From contig CM043958.1 in assembly GCA_014529385.2 (NCBI GenBank), positions 153,103,293 to 153,167,292 on the forward strand: a DNA stretch of 64,000 bases, in the 5' to 3' direction. Source of the stretch: Adiantum capillus-veneris. Taxonomy: Eukaryota > Streptophyta > Polypodiopsida > Polypodiales > Pteridaceae. Made by a program: the position numbers and the translations under genes. Below, one piece after another: positions 1 through 10,867 of the stretch (position 1 is the first letter of the stretch; the number at the start of each line of letters is the position of its first letter). Below the pieces are notes generated by a model. The model ran no database searches. It had not been told where the DNA came from and saw only the letters and a list, made by a program, of their open reading frames with translations.

Positions 1-149
1 CCCTTGGACTTTAGGCTAGTGAAAAAACTGCACAAAGAACAATTGCACACATGCTATTTAAGTCACACAAGCTACAAAGGTGTCTCACTATATCATGGCA
101 TCACACAGAACTGAGGATCCCTCCCCGCAAACATAGGTTGAAGATCACC

Positions 150-720
150 CATATTCTCTACAATATGTCACTATAAGCATTCTCCTTGTAGTGTACAAGG
201 AACGGCTCTCCACCTCTTCCTTGTCTTCATAATCTTTGGTTTTTGCAAGTTTGGATTGTCCTTCGGATTGGTTGTTGCTATTGCTACTGCAGTTACCTCT
301 ACTTTGACACAGGGATGGTGGATGTCCCTACTTGCCGCATTGCATATAAAATTTATTGCATGTAGCAACCCTTGGAGAAGTGTCGAGGCATTCCACACTT
401 CCTTTTATTAAATAAACTAGATAGATGAAATTGCTAATGAAAATGATGATTCAACTAATGCTCCTCCACTTTCCCTATTTGACTATGTCTTCTTCAATTT
501 CTTCCTCTCTTCCTCATGCAATGAGTTGATCACATGTTGCAAGGTTGGCGTAGGATCTTTGTGTTCTAGAAGGGTGGCAATGTGGCCATATGATGGAGGT
601 CCTGCACTCAGGAGAACTACCACTTTTTCTTCTTCAGATACCTCACAATTGATGTATGTGAGTTGGGTAATGATGCTCATTAGTCTATTTCACAACACTA
701 GAGACATTCTCCCTTTTAGT
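150..720 (-). pseudogene. Copia gag remnant (UBN2-like plus broken zinc knuckle)
   Basis: Reading right to left, 680-483 encodes a piece typical of the UBN2/gag domain of plant Copia elements: a run of acidic and lysine residues, then a PPSYGHIATLLEH motif and a helix ending in EEERKKLKKT. Further on, at about 370-320, another frame shows the remains of a CCHC zinc knuckle (C-x4-H-x4-C). The first cysteine codon is now Tyr and a stop lies inside the motif. There is no continuous frame and no protease or LTR to the left, so this is a dead fragment cut by the window edge or by earlier decay. Family assignment is from motif resemblance only. Confidence 0.55.
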
Positions 721-1285
721 TAATAGAACTGCCCATTGGGCTACAAACTACCCCAACAAGACGGGGGGCTACATCAACATGAGGGGAGACTCTCCCAATG
801 AAAAAATGAGATAATTACAATGATGGCTAAATCAGGATATGTGAGAAGGAAACAACCACACAAGTGTCCTGTAATGTCATCTAGGAGCCCCATGGACCAT
901 GGTGTAGAAGGGACCTAGATGCCAAAGATGTAGGACTGCCTCACAGTGCTTCCATTCAGTCAGAGCTGCCCTACATCCTCTCAAATTGGCCTCAGAGTGT
1001 GTGGATTGGCTCTAGCCATATATGTCGTACATTCTCCACCGGAGGAATGGCCTTGAAGATGGGGAAGCCGCATGATCGCCATATATGAACCAAAGAGTCA
1101 CGCTGCAGATAAGCTCCCAATAGAGCTCTCTATCATTGATCCACTCCTAAGGCATAAGCTCTATGACAAGCTAGAGTGTAGGTCGGCCCTCCTGTATCAC
1201 AATCATCCCACTGGCCGAGGATAACTCAAAACAAAGTGATGTGCTTGTAAGGGTGATCCAAGCAGCAACATCCTAAGTGTACTAA

Positions 1286-1477
1286 TTAGCTGATGATAGG
1301 GCTAGCATCAGTCTTAGAATTTTGAAGCCAAACTTGTTGCACCATGGGGCACTTCCATAGACAATGCCAATGTGACTTAAGTGGGTGGTCGTGCGCGACA
1401 AAACCCGTCAAATGATCATTGTAGACCAACCAGATCCCCATTGTGGTATCTTGATAGGCGACAAGCCACTGGAACAT
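1286..1477 (-). pseudogene. LINE-A C-terminal zinc-binding region (zf-RVT)
   Basis: A minus frame carries HPLKSHWHCLWKCPMVQQVW. The H...HCLWKCP...VW pattern is characteristic of the zf-RVT region at the C-terminus of plant L1 ORF2 proteins. No complete frame links it to the RT part. The 500 bases to its left probably hold the rest of the tail and 3' UTR, but I recognise nothing there. Confidence 0.6.
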
Positions 1478-2399
1478 GGTGACTCACCTCGATTGTTCGC
1501 TATCCCACAAGCGCTCCCAAAAGTCTGTCAAAAACTCAACCTTAAGGCCCTCCTCTTGTCAGGGAACTACTGCAGGGGTTTGTTGTGCTGGATCGATGAT
1601 ACCTAGCCCTCTTGAGAGCAAGGTAAGGTGATGACCTGTCAAGCCACCTTGGCTTGAGCCATCTGTGTGTCTCTCCCTATCCACAAAAAGTTCTTGATCA
1701 GCCTCTCAAGCTAGTTGATAAAAGAAGCTCATGGTGTGATGTACCACATGGTGGCCAAGAGCACCTGGTTGGCCATTGCAGCCCTACTAGCAAGAGAAAG
1801 CCTCACGGAGATCCAATGTAATAGCTTCTTCCTAATGGCTAGGAGGAGGGAAAATGCCTAGTAGCCCATGTAGCAAAAAGATGTCCCTGGAGGGATCACT
1901 GAAATCGCTCTCTTGACAGGCTGGGAGCAGCTCCCGATGCACAAAAAAACATCAGCCTGCTCACACTTGTGCAAATGGGCCTCTCAACCCTCCAAAATCA
2001 TGCTTGAGTCATCAAGAAACTCAGCATCGAGAAGCTCCTCTCACTGAATAGGAAATTGTATGTCACAAAAACCAACCTCTTGTGAGGTCAAGAACTTACT
2101 CATTGCCTCTATGTAAAACAAAAATAGGAAGGGGGCAAGACGGTAGCCCTACCATATTGAGTGTGTAGGCATGAAGCGTTCCCCTCAACCTCCTCCTAGC
2201 AACACCTAATTGTGAGCACTTATGTAAAGAGCAGACACCCCTCTAGTCCATGCATTTATAAAAACCGTCTTGCACAAAATTTCCCCTGGGAAGTCCCAAT
2301 CAATTGTGTCATAGGCCTTCTCAAAGTTGAGAAGGAGCACCACAAAATCCTCTCCTTGCAGGTGGGTGAGGGTGGTCACCTCCCAAAAGGTAAATATGT

Positions 2400-2823
2400 T
2401 GTCAAGGATGCTTCCTCCATGACAAAGCCCGTCTGAGTCTCATGTATGATGCTCTCAAGTAGTGGTTGAATTCTTAGACTTAGAGCCTTTGGAAGATTTT
2501 GTAGGCTGACTTGATAATGGTGATGGGTCTCCACTGCCAAATCTCATTGTGAGATTCCTCTCCTTGGGGATGAGGTAGATCAAACCCTCGTTCATGCTAT
2601 CACGTATTCCCCTAATGTGAAAAAGGTGATGGTATCCACTACATAGGTCATGTCCAAGCACCTCCCAATACTCTAAGAAAAAATTGGGAGTCAAACCATC
2701 CTCTCTTGAACAACTGCCACAAGGGAGTCCTCTAATAGCCTCCTGAAGCTCCTTTGGCCAAAGAGGACTCTCAAGAATCTGTCGCATCTCCTCAGTGATG
2801 AGGCAAGGAAGATGTTCCCACAT
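2400..2823 (-). pseudogene. LINE-A reverse transcriptase N-terminal part
   Basis: The minus frame from 2823 encodes the start of an L1-type reverse transcriptase: LPCGSCSREDGLTPNFFLEY matches the conserved S.G.DGL...F...W block, followed by IYLIPKERN, the LIPK motif before the finger domain. The expected WRPI motif is then reached in another frame, so there is a frameshift near 2540. Weaker RT similarity continues left to about 1650, including a PLPIFVL piece near 2130 that corresponds to the GCPLSP-F block. Confidence 0.65.
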
Positions 2824-3603
2824 TTTCTCTCTACATTCATCCCTGCTGTGGCTCAGTTGAAAGCAACTCTCAATTATAAGTCAATAGCTACTACCTGTAT
2901 GTCCTTAGGATCTGTGGCAATCATCCCATCCTGTCTCCTTAGCTGAAAAACAATGGTACATGCATGGTGGGGACCCACTATCACAAAAAACACTATAGTA
3001 ACTCTGTCGCCTACCTGGGTCTGATGAGATGCCTGTTGGTGGTAGGCAAACTCATGGCAATATTCCTCAATGGTGATCAGCTCTTATTGATCTTACTACA
3101 TCTTGTCCTCCATCTAGGGACTGCCTAGGTCTCACTCCTATATCTAATGCCCCATCATGTAGCTACTTCTCCTCCTCTCAATCCACAGCCAGTTGTGCTC
3201 TCGACTCCCAGAGAAAGAAGCAACTAAGATCCCTGAGGATATTGGCCACTCTAGCAGCAATGTCCCCCTATGCATCCAAACTCTTGGTCCATAGCACAAC
3301 AATCTGCTCTCTGAGCTCTGTATCTAGCAAAATCCTCTCAAAGATGTATAGCACAACACTATCACTCCTCTACTTGTCGGCCAATGTAAGGATCACTAGC
3401 GCATGATCAGAGAAAGTAGTCCCTGCCAGAATGCCTATTGAACCACCCAAGCCACAAAAGTGGTCACTAGCATAGAAGCAATCTATCCTGGATAGATTAA
3501 CTATGCCTACTCTGCGGTTAGATCAAGAGAAAATAAGGTTGTCTAAGGGCCGTACAAAGCCAACATGCTACCATACATCCTAAATCATCAAGGTCCTACA
3601 TAA

Positions 3604-4062
3604 TTATTCCCAAGAAGCTAGCCAAATCAACCCCATGTAGAGTAGCATGACTGCCCCCAATCCTGTATGAGGGGTCCTCGAGCATGTTAAAATCCCCCCA
3701 ATGCATTGGGACTCCACCAAATGTGACCAAAACTCGGCACGTTCACTCGCATGGTTGGGTGCATAAATGTTCAACAAACCCAAAAGGCAGCCATGTATCT
3801 GCATAGTGACCCAATGGGCCCTGCCTAGCACGCCGATGCCTCTACCCATAATGACATGCTCCCATGAGTCCACAATCGTCATACATACACCTCCTTGAAT
3901 GTTGCCAGGCCCAAAAGAATCTAACCAAAAGGTCTCATAACAACCACGCAAGATGTATCCACATGGCTTGATACGACTCTCACACAAGTGATGCTCTTGG
4001 AGCATAAGCATATCAACCGCACCTTCTACAAGGGATCTTTGGAGCTCTTGTCTGAGTTGCCC
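3604..4062 (-). pseudogene. LINE-A endonuclease (EEP) domain remnant
   Basis: The minus frame opens just left of the G run and reads VDMLMLQEHHL, the early EEP motif whose Glu helps bind the catalytic metal. It continues with GGVCMTI and LLNIYAPNHASERAEFWSHL, the usual NIYAPN...R..FW block of plant L1 endonucleases. A frame change follows before the GDFN-type motif, which is only partly recognisable. In an active LINE this domain nicks target DNA to prime reverse transcription. The first 20-25 residues of a normal domain are absent. Confidence 0.7.
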
Positions 4063-4066
4063 CCCG

Positions 4067-4067
<1 letters not shown>

Positions 4068-4121
<54 letters not shown>
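4068..4121. repeat. Poly-G tract, 54 bases
   Basis: An uninterrupted run of 54 G on the plus strand, directly at the truncated 5' edge of LINE-A. Other long C/G runs in the window lie inside LTRs, but this is the longest. Homopolymers of this size are hard to sequence, so the true length is uncertain. Confidence 0.95.
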
Positions 4122-4124
<3 letters not shown>

Positions 4125-5474
4125 ATCAATGGAGAAGCTGAGATGGAGGGGGTATCCACCCACTCATCCTACTGTAGAGGGTCAAAATAGTTCCTTGTGG
4201 GAACCTACTGCTACTGTCTCGTGCAGGGCGACCACCATGGGTGCCAAATTGGTGTGTGGATCCCTGGGGGATGTGGCCATGAACCTGTTGCCAGCCCACC
4301 TCTACCTATGCACCTACCTTGGACGAGGTACCTGCATGTGCACCTTGCATCTCTGCCTGTGGAGCCTGACCAGCCTTATTAGGTTGGGTCTATATCATGG
4401 GTCGGGGTCTCCTCTATGGAGAGGCCTTTCCAAGATGTCCCATTTATCTACGAATGAAGCACTGATTTGAGAGACCCAAATATTCCACACTCTGATGGAT
4501 CGGCCCATGATAACAGAGGTGGCCAAAAGGTGCTCCACCTGTCTCTAAGCTCACTTGCTATGTCGACGAAAGATCAAGTCAGATTGTCGGTTCCAAGGTG
4601 TCGATCAAGGGGGCTTCAATCGAGTCCCTCTGTGGCCAAGCACAATCCTCCATTTGTGTTTGCTACAATGATGGCCTGCAAAGTTGAAGAGTCCACAATA
4701 GAGCTGAATTGGAGGCAAAGGAGAGGCGGCCAACCCCTACAAAGAAGCAGAGGACAAAGAGAGAAACACAATGCATGGAGGAGGATGTGCAACAACACTG
4801 CGCAAACAACAGCAACAAGCATTTCTTCCACTTACAACCACTTTGTAGAGCACTTCAAAGCATGCACTTTTTTTCAAACTAATTCTGCTTTGCTTTGTCT
4901 TTGCACCAAAGTTCTCCTCTAGAATGTCCCGTGTGAATTACAGTGGTGCAAGTATCAATGAAGTGCACATAATTTATCATACATCACGGTGATAATTACT
5001 CCTAAAGCTTGTTCATCCTTAGCTTGATCTTGTGCACACTGTCCACTTGTTTGAGTTTTCTCACTAATGGATGGTTCCGCCGCTTGGTTTGCCACGTGTG
5101 GAACCCTGAGCTCACCATTAAATTTCTCTACGCTCTTTTCTCCTATTATGCGATAAGAAAGGTCTTAATGATTGAAGGTGTTCCAAGGCTAGTGTTTACC
5201 TCTTTACAAGAGCATAAGCACTATGCCATCCCCGTAAATGAAAATGCTTGCTTACATTTCAAGAAATTGTGCATGGATGTGTAAGATTTTAATTTGATAG
5301 CAAGGTCATGGGGTGAGATGCTTGAATCCATGTGAGAGATTCCCCTTATGGAGCACTGAGTGTTGCCTGTGGGAACAAGGAATATTGCAATGATGAGCAT
5401 TGGGTGATGCCTTTGAAAAGAGGTCTTGGCTAAGATGCTTGGGCCAGAGCTCATGGGAAGTTGCCCTATGTCAG
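4122..5474. other. Unassigned sequence between LINE-A and Copia-1
   Basis: About 1.35 kb with open frames on both strands but no motif I recognise. It could be the 5' part of LINE-A (ORF1 would be expected here) separated by the G run, but no RRM or coiled-coil pattern is visible. I see no splice-bounded exon. Confidence 0.3.
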
Positions 5475-5637
<163 letters not shown>

Positions 5638-5639
5638 AC

Positions 5640-7131
5640 CTATACCCATCAACTCATTGCAATGTGTAGACTGCTCCAAAGCTAAGCCTTTCGTCAAAGC
5701 ATCTGCTGGGTTGTCGTCAGTGTGTACCTTGACCAAATCAATGAGCTTTTTGGTTAAGAAATCTCTCGCGAGATGACACCTGACTTCAATGTGCTTTGAT
5801 TTAAAGTGAAACACGGGATTCCTTGCCAATGCAAGAGCACTCTGACTATCACAATATATCATTGGAGTCTCATCAATGCCAAGATTTTTGACTAAGCGAG
5901 ATAACCATACAGCCTCTTTACTTGCATCCGACAATGCAATGTACTCTGCTTCCATAGTGGAAGACGACGTACAATCTTGAAGGCATGACCTCCAAGACAC
6001 TGCTGCTCCAGCAAATATGAAGACATAGCCAGATGTTGATCTCCTATTGTCGACACAACCCGCATAGTCTGCATCCGCATAACCCACAATGGATGCATCA
6101 CTATTCCCGAAGTGTAAACACCTGTCGACCGTACCTTTGAGGTACCTAAGAATGTGCTTCACTGCTTCCCAATGCTTGCTGCCAGGATTTGCCATATATC
6201 GGCTCACCACTCCCACTACAAAAGCAATGTTTGGTCTTGTGGCCACCATAGCATACATGAGACTACCCACTGCCAAAGAATATGGTACCTTAGCCATTTC
6301 AGCTCGCTCAGCATTAGATTTGGGTGCATCTTCCTTGCTAAGTTTCAAGAATGCCTGGATTAGGGTACTCAATGCTCTCCCCCCCTGCATATTGAAACGC
6401 TGCAAAACTTTCTCAATGTATGTTTCCTGAGATAACTCAAGAATACAACGTTTGTGATCTCTTTTGATTCGCATGCCAAGAAAGTGTGTAGCATCCCCCA
6501 AATCTTTCATTGCAAATTTATTGCTAAGTGTTTTCTTCAAGTTGGCAATTTCCGCAATGGATTTCCTAGCTATAAGCATGTCATCAACATACAAAACTAG
6601 AATGATCATCGAGCCATCATCTAGATTTCTTGTGTACAAGCAGTGATCCTCTTCGCTGCTTTTATATCCTTGAGACCTCATACATGCATCAAATTTATGA
6701 TACCACTACCTTGAGCCCTACTTTAAGCCATAAAGTGCATTTTTGAGCTTACATACTAGCTTCTCACAAGATGCGTTCTCCTGAACAAACCCTTCAGGCT
6801 CCTGCATGTAAACATCCTCATCGAGATCCCCGTGAAGAAATATTGTCTTCACATCCATTTGGACAAGTTCCATGTCCTCAATTGCTACAAGACCAAGTAC
6901 GGTTCTAAGCATTGTCATCTTGACCACAGGCAAGAAGATTTCATCAAAATCGACTCCCTTTTGCTGTTTGAACCCTTTGGCTACAAGTCTAGCCTTGTAC
7001 TTTGGATTTGGATCACCTGAGGTAAATTTCTTCTTGTAAACCCATTTGCAAGGTAAAGCTTTTGCATCATTTGGCAGTTCTACCAAGTCCCAAGTGTCAT
7101 TAGCTAGAATCGAGTTATACTCACATTCCAT
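5640..7131 (-). pseudogene. Copia-1 reverse transcriptase and RNase H
   Basis: RT opens with NDTWDLVELPNDAKALPCKW and runs to NALYGLK at 6718, where two TAG codons (likely CAG to TAG) interrupt it. The frame then continues from 6681 through the catalytic YVDDMLIARK near 6590 to RNase H, with TMEAEYIALSDASKEAVWL near 5940 and CDSQSALALARNPVF near 5840. The frame does not stop at the polypurine tract. It runs through the 3' LTR to 5221, so the (CT)n array is read as a long Leu-Ser repeat. That tail is not part of a normal RNase H. Confidence 0.85.
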
Positions 7132-7140
7132 AGCCTGCTC

Positions 7141-8845
7141 TCACTTCACCACATCATCCGTCATCATGTCTTCTTGGTAGCAGCTTGGCTCACCGCAATC
7201 GGTCAACCTGATGTAATCAAGACCTGGCTCGAAACACACAGGTGGACAAGAGACTCTAGTAGACTGTCTCACTCCTTGACCATTGCTATCCACTCCCTCT
7301 GGAGCATTGCTAGTGAAAGGTACATCACTAGCCCACTGAGTTGATTTCACTGTCTTTGAAGCAACATCCTTAAAAGTGACTCTTCGAATCTCTATTTCCT
7401 TGATAGGTTGTTTATGCATCTTTGACTCATTGAAGATCACATCTGAACTATGGATGACTCGACGAGATTCCGAGTGCCAGAGAAGATATCCCATCTCTCC
7501 ATCTGCACCATATCCAATGAAAATACATTTGTGTGACTTTGGCTCTAACTTTTGTCGAAGTTGTTTAGGCACATGAGCATAAGCTTTAGAACCAAAAACA
7601 CGTAGATGGTCATAGTGGGGCTTATGTTTAGACCATAACTCTTCTGGAATCTCATAATTCAATGGCGTACTAGGGGAACGATTTATAATGTGCACTACGG
7701 TCAAGACAGCTTCTACCCAAAAGCCTTGTGTGAGATTTTCCCTAGAAAGCATGGCTATGACTCTTTCCTGAATCGTACGATTCATGCACTCAGCAACTCC
7801 ATTCTAAGATGGTGTGTATGGTGCAGTAAACTACCTTTTAATCCCCCTTTTAAGCACAGAAATTGTCAAACTCCTTGGAGACATACTCTCCACCGTTGTC
7901 AATCCGCAACCTCTTGAGTTTCTTGCCAGACTGATTCTCAACAAGTGCTAGGAATTTTTGGAACACAGGAAGAACTTGATCCTTATGTTTCAAAGGATAT
8001 GCCCACACCTTTCTAGTAGAGTCATCTATGAATGTCACAAAATAGCTGGCCCCCCCTAGAGATTTGGTTGACATAGGACCGCAAACATCACTATGTACTA
8101 AATCTAGAGGTTCAACTCGCTTTTGACCCAATGGTAAGTGCACGGACCTAGTCTGTTTGCCATAGATACAGTGCTCACAAATAGGAAAGTCAACATAAGA
8201 CAAGACAGGTAAGTAGCCAAAACGAGTCAGAGTTCTCATTCCTTTTTGGCTAATATGACCTAGCCGGCAATGCCACAACTTAGTAGACGGCAGCTCGGCT
8301 ATAGATATGTAATAATGACCAGCATTTGACACATGCATGGAATACAAGGTACCATGCTTCTGACCTTTGAGTACAACAAGATTACCTTTGTGTACTATCC
8401 ACAAACTATTGCTAAATGTGGTGTTGTAGCCTAAATCATCAAGCTGACCAACAAAAATCAAGCTTTTAGTCAACTTGGGCACATGTCTGACATTAGACAA
8501 AGTAAAGTCCGTGCCATTCCTTAGATGCAATTTGACATTACCAACACCCTCAATGTCTAGTTTATAAGCATCACCAAGTCTGACTTTGCCACAAGAGTGA
8601 GAATAAGTAGAGGACCACTCTCTATGTAGTGTCACATGGAAACTCGCACCAGAATCTACTATCCAATCCTGTGCATACTGCGAATCTTCTGTAACAAGAG
8701 CCTTGACAGGTAGATCTGTTGTGAAGACCAATACGTCAGAGGTAAGTGGCATAACAACCGCTGGAAGAGTCTCTAAAATAGGAGCATTTGAAGACTCTAG
8801 CACATTGATCTCCTCTAACTTTGCTTTGCCCTTGTTTGAATCATA
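7141..8845 (-). pseudogene. Copia-1 protease and integrase
   Basis: Protease: WIVDSGASFHVT at about 8680-8645 holds the D-S-G active site. The integrase zinc region follows: LWHCRLGHISQKG near 8270 and ICEHCIYGKQ near 8190 (HHCC). The catalytic core has LVHSDVCGP near 8100 and DNGGEY near 7890 with their aspartates. A frameshift near 7848 and two stops near 7828 and 7806 break the frame just before NGVAECMNRTIQERV, which carries the catalytic Glu. The C-terminal part (7785-7141) is open and ends in a TGA where Trp is expected, directly ahead of the RT frame. Confidence 0.85.
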
Positions 8846-9645
8846 GACTTAGAAGTGTCACCGGATTGTTTATCCTTCTTGCTTTGCTGCCATTTCTTGC
8901 AATCCTTCTTCACATGCCCTTTTTTATGGCAGTGATAGCACTCGACATTACGCATAGAACCCCGAGACTTACTGCGTAAGCCCCCACGTTCCTTGCTTTT
9001 GGAACGAATTTGAATGCGACCCCTCTGTCTATCACTAGCAACATACGCATCACCATCCCTTTTGCCTTCGAGAGATTTCCTGCGAATCTCCTCGGTAAAC
9101 AGACTCCCAAGGACGTCATTGTACACTAGACCGATACCAAGTGTTGAGTTGCTAATCACAATATAGAACGTATCCCAAGACGAGGGTAAACTGCATAGCA
9201 AGAATATACATTTGATTTCCTCATCAAAGACCAAACCCTGAGTGGTCAACTGAGTGAAAATGATATTGAACATATTAATGTGAGTAGAAATAGTTCCCTC
9301 TTCTTTAATACGAAGGTTAAACAACTTCTTCATCAAGAAAACCTTATTAGTGGCACTTTTGTTCTCATAACTGGAACACAACTTATCCCATACATCTCTA
9401 GCAGTCCTTTCTCCAACTATTGTAAAGTACACAAATTCGGCCAAATGCAAACGGAGGGTAGATTTGGCCTTAGCATCAAGTTTCTCCCACTCAACATCTA
9501 TATACTCGCCCTTTGGGCGCTCCATGATAGATTCCAGCTACCCTTTTTGTATAAGAACATCTTGAATCTGCTCTTTCCAGATAGCAAAATTTGTCCCATC
9601 AAATTTTCAGATATTGTAAATATCCTTTTGACCACTAGATGACAT
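8815..9645 (-). pseudogene. Copia-1 gag
   Basis: The likely start is the ATG at 9645-9643, because NFDGTNFAIWKEQIQ, the conserved gag opening of plant Copia elements, follows in an adjacent frame (frameshift near 9606). A stop lies near 9541. From 9525 the frame is open: a UBN2 region including TARDVWDKLCSSYENKS, and a CCHC knuckle CYHCHKKGHVKKDC at about 8945-8900. Gag would form the particle that packages element RNA. The frame ends at 8815 and a frameshift near 8840 separates it from protease. Confidence 0.8.
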
Positions 9646-10719
9646 GACTGCAAACTAAAGATAATATGGCGATAAACACTGGTAATTCTGGGAAAAATTT
9701 GGTAGAGTTTCCCCAGAAAAACTAATAGAATCTCAATCCAAAACTGTCATAAGAGATCAATAACGCATCAAAAGTAATGCTCTCAAAGCATAAGACAGGC
9801 GCATCAACCACTAATTGTGCATAAAAAGTCAAAAGCTGACCCAAGATTGCCAACACGACGTCAAATGCACCTAGCCCTCTCTATACATGTCCTATGGCGA
9901 GGCCACGAAAAAGGGGTACTCTAGCAACATGTATCACCGAAAGGATCTCAACATTCAAGAATCCCCCAACTCAAGAAAACCTCACACTATCGACCCTCAC
10001 AAAAGGTTATGCAGACAAGAAACCAGCATAGTCTCAGAAAGGGCCTCCGAACCGAGTCTCAAAAACGATCGGAACTGCCATAAACAAGCCAAATTGGCTC
10101 CACAAAAGGTACATATGGCAGTTTTCGCAACTCAAGGTACATCCACTGTCAACAATACTACAAGGTGTAGTATACGCGCTCAAACAGGCGCCAAACAAAA
10201 TGTGCAAGCAGTAAACAAATTTCTGCGGGGAGTAAAACCGCTCTCAAAAGAGCTCAAGCACTATCAAAAGTGCCAAAACAATGCATATGTGCATCAAGTA
10301 CTCCCACTGAAATCTGTGTTGATGCTAAACAATGCAATCTGTAAGAAACTTGAATGTCCTGTATGTATGCAAGAACCTGTGAAGAGATGCATGCCTGAAA
10401 AACCTGAGACAATGTCGATGCCAAAAAGTGCTCCTAATCAACCCATAAACACCGTCTCAATAGCACAAATAGCCATATAATGGCTATATACAATCCCAAA
10501 ATAGTCTCTGAACAACTTGCACCTATGTCCTGTACCTGTATCTGTATCTGTAGCAAAAGTGGAGTTAAAAAATACAACTCCTAAAGCGTAGCTCGGATGA
10601 AGCTTTCGACTGCACGAATAGCTTTGAAAGGGGGGTAAAATCAAAGAACACCTTGTGGAAACACTCTCGAAACGCTGAATTTGCCGATGCCGAAATCGAA
10701 AACTTGAAGCACAAACCCT
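9646..10719 (-). other. Copia-1 untranslated leader
   Basis: About 1.07 kb between primer-binding site and gag, unusually long for Copia. No minus-strand coding similarity is seen. The opposite strand carries a 197-codon open frame (9887-10480) with no motif I recognise, probably incidental. Confidence 0.5.
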
Positions 10720-10731
10720 GCTCTAATACTA
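10720..10731 (-). promoter_or_regulatory. Copia-1 primer-binding site (degenerate)
   Basis: The minus strand reads TAGTATTAGAGC, two mismatches from TGGTATCAGAGC, the complement of the plant initiator tRNA-Met 3' end seen intact in other elements of this window. Two bases separate it from the LTR. Confidence 0.7.
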
Positions 10732-10733
10732 GT

Positions 10734-10770
10734 TGAAGGTGCCGAGGGAAGCGTGTGTGAGTGCAAGTGC

Positions 10771-10852
<82 letters not shown>

Positions 10853-10867
10853 TTTGGGTGGAGTGCA
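10734..10867 (-). repeat. Copia-1 5' LTR containing a (GA)n array
   Basis: 134 bases with the same unique ends as the 3' LTR, differing by a few substitutions and by a shorter (AG)n array at about 10776-10847. Separated by two bases from the primer-binding site at 10720-10731, as expected for a 5' LTR on the minus strand. Confidence 0.75.

Larger units (their letters stand above)
790..4067 (-). mobile_element. LINE-A, decayed plant L1-type LINE
   Basis: A non-LTR retrotransposon on the minus strand with endonuclease, reverse transcriptase and C-terminal zinc-region pieces in the right order, right to left. All three are broken by stops and frameshifts. The 5' part (ORF1 and the first residues of the endonuclease) is missing; the element stops at the 54-base G run. 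The 3' boundary near 790 is approximate because I cannot see a clear tail. It resembles LINE-C at 35.3-39.8 kb in domain style. Confidence 0.75.

Noticed and set aside
9887-10480. 197-codon plus-strand frame opposite the Copia-1 leader
   Set aside because: No motif, no Copia counterpart, and it lies antisense in a non-coding leader; treated as incidental.
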